Assembly: GCF_024704725.1 (NCBI RefSeq)
Contig: NZ_JALIQS010000001.1
Span: 496,001 to 560,000, forward strand
Source: Shinella sp. CPCC 101442
Lineage (GTDB): Bacteria > Pseudomonadota > Alphaproteobacteria > Rhizobiales > Rhizobiaceae
Length of the DNA: 64,000 nt
Direction of reading: 5' to 3'
Part shown: piece by piece, positions 32,162 through 40,153 of the stretch
Layout: every line of letters begins with the position of its first letter
Numbering within the stretch: position 1 is the first letter of the stretch
Made by a program: the position numbers and the translations under genes
The notes under the pieces: model-generated
What the model was told of the DNA's origin: nothing
What the model saw: the letters and a program-made list of their open reading frames with translations, nothing else
The model's database searches: none

Positions 32162-33442
32162 TTACGCCGCGCGCTCGCGCCACCAGTCCTGCGCCTGGAG
32201 TTTCCAGTAGGTGAGCTGCGCCACGGCAAGCCCTGCGAGACCGCCTGCCCAGACGAGGCCGAAGGGCTCGAAAAGTTTGTAGCGTTCGGTCTCGCCCAGA
32301 ATGCCCTCGGCGATGACCTTGCCGCCGATCGCCGTCGTGTTGAGGCCGTGGCCGCCGAAGGCGGTGCAATACCAGACGCCGGGGCTCATGCGCCCGATCT
32401 GGGGCATCAGGTGGCGGGCATAGGACATGAGGCCGGACCAGGCCAGCTCGGTCCTGAGGTCGGCAAGCTGCGGATAGGTGCCGACCATTTCGGCACGCAA
32501 TTCCTTGACGAGGCCCGCCGTGGAGGCGGCATGGGTGGTGATGCGCCCACCCCAGAGGATGCGGCGGCCTCCATCGACGAGGCGATAGTAGTCACCGGCC
32601 CGGCGATTGTCGCCGATGGCGCTCTTCGTGGCGATCGCCGTGGCGATCAGTTCCGGCGCGTCCTCGCTGACCATCACATAGGTGGCGATCGGCAGGTAGG
32701 AGCGCTTCAGCTTGCCGTTCAGCCCTCCGGTATAGCCGCCCGTCGTGAAGACGACATCGCGCGCCTTCACCTCGCCACCGGCGGTCTTCACGCGCTTCTC
32801 GGCGCCGGAAACGTCCACAGATGTGGCCGGCGACTGTTCGCAGATGCGACCGCCGAAGCGCTCGATCTCTGCCGCGATGGCGCGCAGATAGTTGAGCGGA
32901 TGCATATGAAAGGCATTCGGACTGCGCAGCGCCTGGAAATAGCGCTCGGACTTCAGCACCGAACGCACGGCGTCGCGGTCCATATATTCAAGCTCGTAGC
33001 CGTATTCGCGGCGGGTCTCTTCCGCATAGGCCTTGAGGCTGGGGCCGTCGTCATAGCGCAGCACGCTCATGATGCCCGCCTCGGGGGCCGCGTCATCGAT
33101 ACCGAGTGCGCGGATGTTCTCGCGGATGAATTCCATGCCTTCGATGGAGAGGTGGTGCAGCTTGCGCGCCGCCTCCTTGCCGGTCACGCGCGCAATGTCG
33201 TCTCCTCCCGTCGCATAGCCGGGGCTGACGAAACCGCCATTGCGCCCGGAGGCCCCGAAACCGACGCTTTCGGCCTCCAGCACCGTGACGCGCTTGCCGG
33301 CGCGCGCGAGCTGCAGCGCCGTCGAAAGACCGGCAAGGCCGCCGCCGACGATGACCGCGTCGCATTCGACCGTGCCCGAAAGCGCCGGGCGCGCCGTCTG
33401 GTCCGCCATGGTTCGTTTGTAATAGGTGTCCGGATAGGCCAT
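32162..33442 (-). CDS. FAD-dependent oxidoreductase (DAO family; glycine/D-amino acid oxidase or amadoriase-like)
   Basis: This 426-residue protein has a GxGxxG dinucleotide motif in AVIVGGGLAGLSTAL (about 29-43), preceded by a 28-residue leader without signal features. GFGASGRNGGFVSPGY follows and TAFGGHGLNTTAIGG near residue 375 closes the flavin site. The start ATG has GGGGGAG 6 bases upstream. It sits between an amino-acid ABC permease and its binding protein. Family members oxidise secondary or D-amino acids, gamma-glutamylputrescine or fructosyl amino acids. Given the neighbouring deglycase/kinase, an amadoriase role is possible but unproved. Oxidase versus dehydrogenase cannot be told from sequence. 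Confidence 0.8.
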   Translation of the reverse strand: MAYPDTYYKRTMADQTARPALSGTVECDAVIVGGGLAGLSTALQLARAGKRVTVLEAESVGFGASGRNGGFVSPGYATGGDDIARVTGKEAARKLHHLSIEGMEFIRENIRALGIDDAAPEAGIMSVLRYDDGPSLKAYAEETRREYGYELEYMDRDAVRSVLKSERYFQALRSPNAFHMHPLNYLRAIAAEIERFGGRICEQSPATSVDVSGAEKRVKTAGGEVKARDVVFTTGGYTGGLNGKLKRSYLPIATYVMVSEDAPELIATAIATKSAIGDNRRAGDYYRLVDGGRRILWGGRITTHAASTAGLVKELRAEMVGTYPQLADLRTELAWSGLMSYARHLMPQIGRMSPGVWYCTAFGGHGLNTTAIGGKVIAEGILGETERYKLFEPFGLVWAGGLAGLAVAQLTYWKLQAQDWWRERAA

Positions 33443-33465
33443 CGTTGCTCCCCCTCGAATAGAAC

Positions 33466-33492
33466 GGCGCGGGCGAAAAGATCACCCGCGCC
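33466..33492 (-). terminator. Hairpin between binding-protein and oxidoreductase genes
   Basis: An 8-base perfect stem (GGCGCGGG / CCCGCGCC) with an 11-base loop lies 8 bases beyond the binding-protein stop. No T-run follows in the direction of transcription. Hairpins here usually stabilise the binding-protein message or partly end transcription, so that the binding protein is made in excess. Confidence 0.5.
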
Positions 33493-33499
33493 AAAAATA

Positions 33500-34327
33500 T
33501 CAGTCGGCGCTGTAGTCCTTGCCGTACCACTTGGTGGTGAGCGCACCCAGCGTGCCGTCCTTCTTCATTTCCTCGATGATGCCGCCGACCTTGGCGGTCC
33601 ATTCCGGATCGACCTTCTCGGCGATGACGACGAGCGGTTCGCGGAAGGCATATTCGCCTTCGAGAGCCCTGACCGGATAGCCGTTCTTGATGGCGTTCAT
33701 CGCGGTCTGCTCGGGTGCGATCACCGCGTCGAGACGAACGCCGGGGCCGAGGCGCAGATCGTCGAAGGGCAGCATGGAATCGGCGAAGGTGCGAACCTCG
33801 CCCGGCTCCACCTTGTATTCGATCGGCGGCAGGCCCGGCGCGTCGATTTCCAGCTTGCGGTTGATGAAGTCTTCCGAGGTCGTCGCCGTTTCGACGCCGA
33901 TCACCTTGCCGTTGAGGTCCGCGACCGTCTTGGCGTCGCTGTCCTTGTGTACGACATAGACATAGGGGCTGTAATAGTAGATGCCGACGAAATCGATCAC
34001 CTGGGCGCGCGCCTTGGTCGGCGTGACCGAGCCTACGCCGAGGTCATAACGGCCCTGCCAGCGGCCACCCGTCAGGGTCGCCCAATCCGGCGTCTCGAAG
34101 CTGACTTCGACGCCGAGGCGCTTGGCGATCTCGCGCGACACGTCGATATCGAAGCCGACCATCTCGTTGCTGTCGTCGAGATAGCTCTGGGGCGGCCAGC
34201 CGCTGTTGGTGGCGACAACCATCGCCTTCTTTTCCATGACGCGGTCAAGCGTCTCGCCGGCCTGGGCCGAGACGGCGGCAGCGACGAAGGCGGCGCCTAC
34301 GGCCAGTCGCATGAAGAGCTTTTTCAT
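33500..34327 (-). CDS. Amino acid ABC transporter substrate-binding protein (exported)
   Basis: This 275-residue protein has a signal peptide, MKKLFMRLAVGAAFVAAAVS, with cleavage near AQA-GE. The SBP family 3 fold shows WPPQSYLDDSNEMVGFDIDV (about 44-63), the ligand-binding N-lobe, and a C-terminal lobe ending LGALTTKWYGKDYSAD. It acts in the periplasm with the downstream permease. It is the first gene of the operon, its promoter region holds a copy of the GntR palindrome, and a hairpin follows. The substrate is probably an amino acid or glycated amino acid; arginine-, histidine- or opine-type ligands cannot be excluded. Confidence 0.9.
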   Translation of the reverse strand: MKKLFMRLAVGAAFVAAAVSAQAGETLDRVMEKKAMVVATNSGWPPQSYLDDSNEMVGFDIDVSREIAKRLGVEVSFETPDWATLTGGRWQGRYDLGVGSVTPTKARAQVIDFVGIYYYSPYVYVVHKDSDAKTVADLNGKVIGVETATTSEDFINRKLEIDAPGLPPIEYKVEPGEVRTFADSMLPFDDLRLGPGVRLDAVIAPEQTAMNAIKNGYPVRALEGEYAFREPLVVIAEKVDPEWTAKVGGIIEEMKKDGTLGALTTKWYGKDYSAD

Positions 34328-34372
34328 GTGGTCCTCCTTGTGATCCGTCAGTTCGGATCCCCTTTATGTAAG

Positions 34373-34383
34373 ATGTCTGACAA
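34373..34383. promoter_or_regulatory. GntR operator candidate (site 3) before the ABC transporter operon
   Basis: ATGTCTGACAA matches site 1 (TTGTCTGACAA) at 10 of 11 bases, 46 bases before the binding-protein ATG. On the minus strand CTGACA (34391-34396 reversed) and TTACAT flank it as possible -35 and -10 elements. The rest of the 220-base interval contains only an imperfect hairpin (34504-34521) near the end of the siderophore operon. Confidence 0.5.
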
Positions 34384-34547
34384 CTGAATGTGTCAGGGGA
34401 AACCTTGCCGAGTCAAGAGCGGCGAGGAGATCAACTCATGAAACGATGAGATGGGCCCATAGAAATCCGTTATGAATTCGTCACATATCGGGGACCATGC
34501 CACGCCGGCCTTTTGGCTGGCAAGTTGTCGTACATCTTCCCTGACGA

Positions 34548-35306
34548 TCAGAGCTGATGCAACGCAAACGGCTTGCCTTCGATCGTCTCCACGCGCATGC
34601 GGAAGCCGAAGACGGTGTCAAGCATATCGGGCGTGAGGATCTCGCCCGGCGTGCCGTCGGCGATGATCCGCCCGCTCTTCATCGCGACGATCCGGTCGGC
34701 ATGGGCGCTCGCCTGGTTGATATCGTGCAGCACGATGACCACGGTCTTGCCGTTGGCATCGGCGACGGATCGTAGCGAGCGCATCAGGGCGCGCGCATAG
34801 TACATGTCGAGATTGTTCAAGGGCTCGTCGAGCAGCAGGTAGTCCGTATCCTGGGCGAAGGCCATGGCGACGAGCGCCCGCTGGCGCTGACCGCCCGAAA
34901 GCGTCTCGATGAAGCGGTCGGAGAGATCTGTGAGGTCGAACTGCGCGACGGCGGCGTCGACGATGGCATCGTCCTCTTGCGTCAACCGCCCCCTTCCGTG
35001 CGGGAAACGACCGAAACCGACCAGTTCGCGCACGCGCAGGCGGCTTGCGATCGTCGTATCCTGCCGCAGGATGGCGAGGACCTTGGCAAGGTCCCGGCTC
35101 GGCGTCGTATCGACCGGCAGGCCATCGACCGAAATGACGCCGGCCTGCAGCGGCTGAAGCCGTGCGACAAGCGAGAGAAGCGTGGATTTGCCCGCGCCGT
35201 TCGGGCCGATCAGCGCCACGACGCCGCCCTTCGGGATATCAAGGCTGATATCGGAGAGGATCGGCGTCGCCCGGTGCTTGAAGGAAACGTTTTCTATCCG
35301 GATCAT
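34548..35306 (-). CDS. Iron-siderophore ABC transporter ATP-binding protein
   Basis: This 252-residue ABC ATPase starts MIRIENVSFKH at an ATGA overlap with the permease gene. The motifs are Walker A GPNGAGKST (about 34-42), Q-loop LRQDTT, signature ETLSGGQRQRALVAMAF and Walker B YLLLDEPLNNLD, then the H-loop VLHDINQA. This is the FepC/FhuC/YclP subfamily. It is the last gene of the uptake operon. It energises the two FecCD-type permeases upstream. Iron-siderophore specificity is inferred from the TonB receptor, esterase and binding protein in the same direction. Confidence 0.93.
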   Translation of the reverse strand: MIRIENVSFKHRATPILSDISLDIPKGGVVALIGPNGAGKSTLLSLVARLQPLQAGVISVDGLPVDTTPSRDLAKVLAILRQDTTIASRLRVRELVGFGRFPHGRGRLTQEDDAIVDAAVAQFDLTDLSDRFIETLSGGQRQRALVAMAFAQDTDYLLLDEPLNNLDMYYARALMRSLRSVADANGKTVVIVLHDINQASAHADRIVAMKSGRIIADGTPGEILTPDMLDTVFGFRMRVETIEGKPFALHQL

Positions 35307-36244
35307 TTGCGGCTCCCGAGGACCAGCAGCAGGAGGAAGATCAGCCCGCCGACGAATTCGATGACGACGCCGAGCGCCGTCGCGTTGCCGAGCGCGTGCT
35401 GAAACAGCGTCTGCCCGCCGACGAGCACGACGATGCCGGTCAGGCCGGCGGCCGGCAGCAGCACGGCGTGGCGACGGCTGTTGACGATGCGCTCGGCAAG
35501 GGCCGCGACCAGCAGGCCGAAGAAGGCGACCGGACCGACCAGCGCGGTGGAGACGGCGACAAGCGCCGAGACGAGCAGCAGAAGGCCAGTCACCGTCCCC
35601 GCCCAGCTGACGCCGAGGCCCATTGCCGCGTCGGGGCCGAGCGAAATGACATCGAGCACATGCCGCGCCCGCCAGGCGATGATGAGAGCGACAACGGTCA
35701 CGATAGCGGCGAAAACCAGCAGATCCGTGCGCACGGCGTTGAAATTGGCGAAGCTTGCCGATTGTACGACGGCGAATTCGTTGGGATCGATGAGGCGTGC
35801 AAGCAGCGACTGCAGGCTGCGGAAGAGAACGCCGAAAACCACGCCGGCAAGCAGCATCAATCCCATATCGAGACGGCTCCGCAGCATCGGCAACAGGAGA
35901 GCGCAAGCGAGGCCCATCAGGAGCACGACTTCGAGGCCGAACTTCAGTTGCGGATCCAGCGTCACATAGCCGACGCCGCCGAGCAGGAAGACCAGCAGCA
36001 TCTGGCCGAAAAGATAGAGCGCATCGAGCCCCATGATCGAGGGCGTCAGGATGCGGTTGCCGGTCACCGTCTGGAAGATCACCGTCGAGACGGCGATGGC
36101 GACACCGACCTGCACGAGTGCGGCCAGCTTCAGCAGGCGCAGTTCGAGCACGAAGGCGATATTGCCCTTGAGGCCGATGGCGAGGAAGGCGGCGGCCGCG
36201 GCGAGCGCAGCGAGACCAAGGCCGTGGAGGCGACGATCAGCCAT
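35303..36244 (-). CDS. Iron-siderophore ABC permease (FecCD family)
   Basis: This 313-residue permease begins MADRRLHGLGLAAL and has about nine or ten spans with the FecCD core, e.g. SIMGLDALYLFGQ and LVGPVAFFGLLVAALAERIV, the family's conserved cytoplasmic loop region. It reads like YclO. The start is chosen because a longer frame would overlap deeply into the upstream permease; it overlaps that gene by 8 bases and the ATPase gene by 4. Pairing of two FecCD permeases is typical of catecholate or petrobactin-type systems. Confidence 0.9.
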   Translation of the reverse strand: MADRRLHGLGLAALAAAAAFLAIGLKGNIAFVLELRLLKLAALVQVGVAIAVSTVIFQTVTGNRILTPSIMGLDALYLFGQMLLVFLLGGVGYVTLDPQLKFGLEVVLLMGLACALLLPMLRSRLDMGLMLLAGVVFGVLFRSLQSLLARLIDPNEFAVVQSASFANFNAVRTDLLVFAAIVTVVALIIAWRARHVLDVISLGPDAAMGLGVSWAGTVTGLLLLVSALVAVSTALVGPVAFFGLLVAALAERIVNSRRHAVLLPAAGLTGIVVLVGGQTLFQHALGNATALGVVIEFVGGLIFLLLLVLGSRK

Positions 36245-37214
36245 GGCCGCCCCGCCGAAACAGGAGCCAGAGGAACACCGCTCCGCCGACCACCCCCATG
36301 ACGGTGCCGACGGGAATTTCATAGGGGTAGCGGAGGAGGCGCCCGGCAATGTCGCAGGCCAGCACCAGCCCTGCCCCGCCCGCCGCGACCCAGCCGAGCG
36401 TGCCGCGTACATTGTCGCCCATCAGCCTGGAGACGATATTGGGCACGGCAAGGCCGACAAAGGGGATCATGCCGACGATGACGACGGCCAGCGCCGTGAT
36501 GACGGAGACAATGACGAGGCCGATCTGCATCATGCGCGCATAATCGATGCCAAGCCCGATGCTCGCCTCGCGGCCAAGCGCCATGATCGTCAGACGGTCT
36601 GCGACGATCCAGGCGACGGCGACCATCAAGGCGGCGATCCACAAGAGCTCGTAGCGCCCGCGCAGAACGCCGGAAAATTCGCCATTGGTCCAGACGGACA
36701 GGAATTGCAGGAGGTCCGCCTGCCAGGCGGCAAAGGTCGCGACTGCGCCGATGACACCGCCATAGACGATGCCGAACAGCGGCACGAGGAACGGCTGCTG
36801 GGGCGGCAGGCGATGGGCGGTCGCGAGGAAGACCGACGTGCCCACCAGTGCTGCTCCACCCGCAACCAGCGTCTTCACCCAAAGGGCTGCGGCGGGAAAG
36901 AGCAGCGTGACGAGAAGGATGCCGAGCTCAGCGCTTTGCGCCGTGCCGGCCGTCGCAGGCTCGACGAAACGGTTGCGCGAAAGCGTCTGCATGATGAGCC
37001 CGGCAATCGCAAGGCCCGCGCCGCAGAGCACGGCGGCAAACGTGCGCGGCAGGCGGCTGACGGCGAGGAGCTGCATCGCCTCGGGATCGCTCAGCACCTT
37101 GTTCAAGGGCAGCGGGCTGACGCCGACGGCGAGGCTCAACACAAAAAGGACCGCGAGCCCGAGGCCCGCGATCAATCCTGTCCAGAGAGACGGTTTGGAA
37201 ACGGCTGAAATCAT
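36237..37214 (-). CDS. Iron-siderophore ABC permease (FecCD family)
   Basis: This 325-residue permease has the family motif SRLPRTFAAVLCGAGLAIAG (about 53-72) and VGMIPFVGLAVPNIVSRLMG (about 247-266), which touches the ATPase. It resembles YclN. It overlaps the binding-protein gene by 4 bases and the next permease by 8. About nine spans are predicted. It forms a heterodimer with the other permease in the inner membrane. Confidence 0.9.
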   Translation of the reverse strand: MISAVSKPSLWTGLIAGLGLAVLFVLSLAVGVSPLPLNKVLSDPEAMQLLAVSRLPRTFAAVLCGAGLAIAGLIMQTLSRNRFVEPATAGTAQSAELGILLVTLLFPAAALWVKTLVAGGAALVGTSVFLATAHRLPPQQPFLVPLFGIVYGGVIGAVATFAAWQADLLQFLSVWTNGEFSGVLRGRYELLWIAALMVAVAWIVADRLTIMALGREASIGLGIDYARMMQIGLVIVSVITALAVVIVGMIPFVGLAVPNIVSRLMGDNVRGTLGWVAAGGAGLVLACDIAGRLLRYPYEIPVGTVMGVVGGAVFLWLLFRRGGHG

Positions 37215-38113
37215 TTCGCGGCGGCGAAGGCCTCCGTGATCGTCGTCAGAACACGCTCAAGCGACTGTACGCCGCCCGCCGCGATGTAAAAATCCGGCGC
37301 CGGGAGGTAGACGACCTGCCCTTTCTTCCACGCTGTCGTCTCGGCGACGAGCTCGTTGTCGAGCGTTACCCTGGCCGCCTGCTCGTTCGAGCCCACGGCG
37401 GCAGCGCGGTCGAGAACCAGCAGCCAGTCGGGATTGGCCTGGCGGATGAATTCGAACGACACGGCCTCGCCATGCGTCGCCGTCTCGATCTCGTTGACGG
37501 CTGCCGGCAGGTCGAGCGCGGCATGTACCCAACCGAAGCGCGAACCCGGCCCATAGGTCGAAACTTTCGGGCCGTTGGACATGACGATCAGCGCTTTGCC
37601 CTTGCCAGCGACAGCGGCCTTCGCGGCGGCGAGCCTGGCGTCGAGTTCGTCGGCGACGGCCTTGGCTTCAGCCGGCTTGCCGAAGAGTTCGCCATAGGCG
37701 GCAAGGCGCAGCTTGGCCTGGTCGAAAAGGTCGTCGCCGTCGATGGTCATGTCGATGGTGGGCGCGACCTTCGCCGTCGCGTCCGCCTTGGAGGCCGAAC
37801 GGCTGCCGACGATGATGAGGTCGGGACCAAGCGCGCTCAGCGCTTCGAGATCCGGCTCGAACAGCGTGCCGACCGGCGTCGCACCCTCCCTTACCGGCTC
37901 CAGCTCGGGAACGTAGAGCTTGTCCGGCAGGCCTGCGGGGCGGATGCCGAGGCGGACCAGCGTGTCGATCGCGGCAACGTCATAGACCGCCACCGTCTTG
38001 GGTGTGCCGTCGATTTCGACCGGCCCACGGGCCGTCACGATGTCCATGGCGCTTGCCGGAAAGGCGGAAAGGAAGGCGGCAGCGACGGCTGCGATGCGAT
38101 GGATATGTTTCAT
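37211..38113 (-). CDS. Iron-siderophore ABC transporter substrate-binding protein (FatB/YclQ-like)
   Basis: This 300-residue exported protein has the signal peptide MKHIHRIAAVAAAFLSAFPA, cleaved after ASA. The helical-backbone binding fold (PF01497 type) is seen in VAVYDVAAIDTLVRLGI, LEALSALGPDLIIVGSRSA and VLDRAAAVGSNEQA. The order and look match YclQ/FatB proteins, which bind petrobactin or related catecholates. The mature protein begins MDIVTARGPVEIDGTPKTV, the common start of this group. It lies 32 bases after the DUF2218 gene. Confidence 0.88.
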   Translation of the reverse strand: MKHIHRIAAVAAAFLSAFPASAMDIVTARGPVEIDGTPKTVAVYDVAAIDTLVRLGIRPAGLPDKLYVPELEPVREGATPVGTLFEPDLEALSALGPDLIIVGSRSASKADATAKVAPTIDMTIDGDDLFDQAKLRLAAYGELFGKPAEAKAVADELDARLAAAKAAVAGKGKALIVMSNGPKVSTYGPGSRFGWVHAALDLPAAVNEIETATHGEAVSFEFIRQANPDWLLVLDRAAAVGSNEQAARVTLDNELVAETTAWKKGQVVYLPAPDFYIAAGGVQSLERVLTTITEAFAAAK

Positions 38114-38145
38114 GAATCACCTGTAGGCTGATGGAAGGCGCGCGA

Positions 38146-38445
38146 TCAGGCGGCCTTGTCCTGCCGCTGCCAGTCGAGCGTCTCGAACGTCTCGCGAAAA
38201 GCGAAGCGCGCGAGATGCGATTCGATGATCGACTGCGTCTGGCCAAGCCCCTCGTCATCGACAGACGTCACGACCATGCGCAGGCCCTGAGCGTCCGCCT
38301 CGAGGCTCGCCGTACCGCAGGGGAACTGACATTCGCCTTGGGTTTCCGTGTAGGAAACCGTGATCTTGTGCGCGAAATGCTTGCAGAGCTGGACCAGGTA
38401 TTTCGGTCCGTTCGCGGTCTCGAGATAGGCGGAGGATTGGGGCAT
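38146..38445 (-). CDS. DUF2218 domain protein
   Basis: This small protein has 99 residues from MPQSSAYLETANGPK, with AAGGAAAGG before the ATG, favoured over an upstream in-frame start. It matches the DUF2218 family: YLVQLCKHFAHKITVSY (about 16-32), then FPCGTASLEADAQGLRM and a C-terminal helix with ESHLARFAFRE. DUF2218 proteins are often found next to siderophore genes; the function is not known to me. There are two Cys (QLCKHF, CQFPCG region), which might bind a metal, but that is speculation. Confidence 0.75.
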   Translation of the reverse strand: MPQSSAYLETANGPKYLVQLCKHFAHKITVSYTETQGECQFPCGTASLEADAQGLRMVVTSVDDEGLGQTQSIIESHLARFAFRETFETLDWQRQDKAA

Positions 38446-38532
38446 GGCCTTTCCTTTCAGCGTAGAATCGCAACCCTTTCGGGCTCCGATCAAAACATAA
38501 CGTCTTTACTCATGTTTTCCCGGCAAGGGAAG

Positions 38533-38549
38533 CCGGCCGCTACGGCCGG
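38533..38549 (-). terminator. Hairpin enclosing the esterase stop codon
   Basis: CCGGCCG-TAG-CGGCCGG is a 7-base perfect stem whose loop is the stop codon of the esterase gene. A second small stem (TTCCC / GGGAA) follows at once. There is no T-run. It may attenuate read-through from the receptor/esterase genes into the DUF2218/ABC genes, whose interval is 94 bases. Confidence 0.4.
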
Positions 38550-40153
38550 TCCCCGCCAAAGAGCGCGATCAACCCATCCGGCAGGACACCCTGCCAGACG
38601 AGATAGTCGTGCCCGCCGGCATAATCCCGGTAGGTGACGGGAATGCCCTTGGCCTGCAGCACGTCCCGCAGGTGCCGGCTTGTATCGAGGATGCCGGCCG
38701 TACCGTGGGCGCCGGTCTCGAAAAGGCCGGCAGCGAGGAAGAAGCGCAGCGGCAGTACCCCGCCTGCGGCAATCAGCCCCGCCACATGCTCCCTCCGGTC
38801 TTCAGGCGTGCCGGGCGGGCTCCACCAGAAGGAGCCGGACATGGAAAGAACGTTGCCGAAAACCTCCGGGTGACGCATGGCGACTGTCGCCGCGGCAAGC
38901 CCGCCATAGCTCGACCCCGCGAGCACCGTGCGCGCCGCCGAAACGGCCACCCCGGTCTCCTTGACGACCAGCGGGTAAAGCTCCACCGCCATGAAATCGG
39001 CGAAGGCAGGATTGGCCGGCAGTTCGCGTGCCCGCGCCGCCCGGTCGGGATTGGCGACGAAGACCGCGACGACAGGCGGCACCGCACCGGCGGCGATCAT
39101 GTTGTCGAGCATGCGCGGCACCGGCACCCGTTCCAGATACTGGTCGGCATCGAAGACGAAGAGCAGGATCGTGTCCTTGCGCGCCGGGTCGAAGCCGGCC
39201 GGGCGATAGATCGTGATGTCGCGGCGGTTGCCGAGCACCTCGCTTTCGATGGAAAGCGTTTTCAGCGTCCCGGTGGGATTGCCGTTTTCCGCAAGCCACG
39301 GCTGCGGCGGTGCACCCTCGAGTTCAAGTACGCTGTCCTGATTGTAGGCGTCGCTCGCCTTGGCCGGCCACGGGTGGCGGTTGAGCGGATCGGCCTTGGC
39401 CGTTGCAAGGATGGCGATGCGCCGGTCGCGCGCCGTACCCGGCACGTCGGGCACGTCGAAGGCAAGCTGGTAGGAAAGCCGCGTGCCATCGGGAACGTCG
39501 AAGCTCTTGAACCAGATGTGCGAACCGGCAAGCTGCTGCAGCTCCTCATGGTCCCCGCTCGGCGCGCCGAACAGGCGGATGTTGCGTTGCGCGCCGCGAC
39601 CGAGGAAGGTGACGATCTTGCGGCCGTCCTCGCCAGCCTCGACAAGCGGCGTGCCCTGCGCTTCGACCATCGCCCAGAAGCCGTCCGTCGCCTTGCCGGC
39701 AGCAACGGTTTCGGCAACGCCGGCAATCGTCGGGCTGAGATAGGTCGGCGCGGCTGGCAACTGGTCCGCGCGCGTCACCAGCCGATCGAGTGTCAGCGCA
39801 TAGGTTCCGGGCTCCCTCCCCGTCACGATGAGCCGGTCATCCGGCGTTTCGGCCATGAATTGGAATTCGACCGTGCCCCGGGCACCGTCGGCAAGCCGTC
39901 GCAGGTGCCGGCCGGACGCATCCACAAGATCGAGATCGAAACGCCCCGTGGCGACACGCAGCTGGCCCTTGACGTAGGAACCCTGGGCAACGCCGGGATC
40001 GAAGGCTTGCGCCGTCCCAATCGCTTCGGCTTTGTTTTCCAACGCTGCGCCCACGGCAAGCGACAAGGCCTGGGGCGTCTCCGCCGCAGGTGCCGGTGTC
40101 ATCGACAGGACCATGGCCACGAAACCCAGCCCGACTGTCCGCAAGACTACCAT
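38540..40153 (-). CDS. Exported enterochelin-esterase-like siderophore hydrolase (Fes family)
   Basis: This 537-residue protein starts with a probable signal peptide, MVVLRTVGLGFVAMVLSMTPAPA, cleaved before AETPQ. Residues about 25-160 are an unassigned beta-rich domain (pre-peptidase C-terminal-like: GTVEFQFMAETPDDRLIVTG). Residues about 170-290 match the Fes N-terminal domain. The C-terminal alpha/beta hydrolase has the nucleophile in LAGSSYGGLAA and the base His in AGGHDYLVW; the acid residue is less certain. E. coli Fes is cytoplasmic and shorter (about 400 residues), so this form probably works in the periplasm, like IroE. Its start overlaps the receptor's stop by 7 bases. It would linearise or cleave a tri-catecholate lactone to release iron. 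Confidence 0.83.
   Translation of the reverse strand: MVVLRTVGLGFVAMVLSMTPAPAAETPQALSLAVGAALENKAEAIGTAQAFDPGVAQGSYVKGQLRVATGRFDLDLVDASGRHLRRLADGARGTVEFQFMAETPDDRLIVTGREPGTYALTLDRLVTRADQLPAAPTYLSPTIAGVAETVAAGKATDGFWAMVEAQGTPLVEAGEDGRKIVTFLGRGAQRNIRLFGAPSGDHEELQQLAGSHIWFKSFDVPDGTRLSYQLAFDVPDVPGTARDRRIAILATAKADPLNRHPWPAKASDAYNQDSVLELEGAPPQPWLAENGNPTGTLKTLSIESEVLGNRRDITIYRPAGFDPARKDTILLFVFDADQYLERVPVPRMLDNMIAAGAVPPVVAVFVANPDRAARARELPANPAFADFMAVELYPLVVKETGVAVSAARTVLAGSSYGGLAAATVAMRHPEVFGNVLSMSGSFWWSPPGTPEDRREHVAGLIAAGGVLPLRFFLAAGLFETGAHGTAGILDTSRHLRDVLQAKGIPVTYRDYAGGHDYLVWQGVLPDGLIALFGGDRP

Noticed and set aside
34504-34521. Hairpin GCCGGCC-TTTT-GGCTGGC after the siderophore ATPase gene
   Set aside because: In the transcribed direction the stem contains an A-C mismatch and lacks a T-run, so terminator function is doubtful.
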